Shown: positions 42,976 to 43,139 of the stretch, piece after piece | Position numbering within the stretch: the first letter of the stretch is position 1 | Layout of the letters: every line of letters starts with the position of its first letter | NCBI GenBank assembly: GCA_949299455.1 | Contig: CASGAN010000012.1 | Span: forward strand, 1 to 43,139 | Direction of reading: 5' to 3' | Origin: an uncultured Oscillospiraceae bacterium | GTDB lineage: Bacteria > Bacillota > Clostridia > Oscillospirales > Ruminococcaceae | Length of the DNA stretch: 43,139 bases | Made by a program: the position numbers and the translations under genes | The notes under the pieces: generated by a model | Database searches by the model: none | What the model saw: the letters and a program-made list of their open reading frames with translations, nothing else | Told to the model about the DNA's origin: nothing

Positions 42976-43139
42976 TGAACAGCACCCCATTTGTTAGACA
43001 GTGTGACATACTATCTAACAGATGGGGTGATTTATTATGTCAAAAGGAATACCGAATAAACGATACACGCCGGAATTCAAGCGAACGGTAGTGGAGACAA
43101 TGCGAGAGGAACACCTGAGTATACGCGAAGTGATGAGAA
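42976..43139 (+). mobile_element. Left end of an IS3-family insertion sequence
   Basis: Begins with TGAACAGCACCCC, the type of terminal repeat seen in IS3-family (IS150-like) elements. An inverted repeat follows, 42985-43001 with 43011-43027 (17 positions, two mismatches). The transposase start comes next. The element leaves the window, so its right end and target repeat cannot be seen. Confidence 0.75.
43037..43139 (+). CDS. IS3-family transposase orfA, 5' part
   Basis: The first 34 codons are visible: MSKGIPNKRYTPEFKRTVVE and onward, the characteristic N-terminus of the helix-turn-helix OrfA protein that binds the element ends. In the family, OrfA and OrfB are joined by frameshifting to make the DDE transposase. 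GGGGTGA is seven bases before the ATG, and lies inside the terminal hairpin. Cut by the window end. Confidence 0.85.
   Translation, partial: MSKGIPNKRYTPEFKRTVVETMREEHLSIREVMR

Overview
The window reads as chromosome from an anaerobic, probably gut-dwelling low-GC-lineage Firmicute (class Clostridia, plausibly Oscillospirales/Ruminococcaceae-like). The evidence is strong AGGAGG Shine-Dalgarno sites, consensus sigma-A promoters (TTGACA-17-TATACT), two T-box leaders, a fluoride riboswitch, clostridial operon habits and a Tn/ICE module of the type common in gut Clostridia. I cannot name a species. No rRNA, tRNA or CRISPR array was seen.

Region 1 (about 1-5800) is the remnant of an integrative conjugative element: an initiator/DUF6017-type protein, DUF5348, PcfB (DUF3801), a VirD4-like coupling protein, a small conserved protein and a Maff2 membrane peptide. 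It then jumps into the C-terminal half of a large serine recombinase. The rest of the transfer apparatus and the recombinase catalytic domain are missing, so a large internal deletion is inferred.

Region 2 (about 5900-22700) is housekeeping: gdhA; an ADP-ribose pyrophosphatase; T-box(Ala)-alaS followed by HIT, comEC, holA, an RNase M5-like toprim protein and an MBOAT/DHHW polysaccharide O-acetylation pair; a GH27 alpha-galactosidase with a zinc-ribbon peptide; a peptide-deformylase-like/SDR/flavodoxin operon; and a cation:proton antiporter under a fluoride riboswitch.

Region 3 (about 22870-37400) is an accessory, carbohydrate-oriented stretch. It holds a heterodimeric ABC exporter, a nitroreductase with GH30, an AraC regulator divergent from a URO-D-like protein, and a duplicated XRE regulator locus with a Cys-rich 53-residue peptide. 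It continues with an operon galE / sugar-1-P nucleotidyltransferase / NahK-like kinase divergent from a second AraC regulator, and ends with a sialidase-fold protein.

Region 4 (about 37500-41470) is T-box(Ile)-ilvA-ridA-ilvB-ilvN, branched-chain amino-acid synthesis with its enamine-detoxifying partner in the middle. Region 5 (about 41480-43139) is an AT-rich decayed zone: a hairpin resembling an IS605-type end, a frameshifted GNAT gene, a small-protein/XRE pair with a nonsense codon in the XRE gene, and the left end of an IS3-family element running off the window.

The most interesting items are the fluoride riboswitch with its expression platform, the XRE/Cys-rich peptide locus, the kinase-uridylyltransferase-epimerase operon, the PDF-like enzyme lacking the motif-1 glutamine, and the ICE deletion scar.
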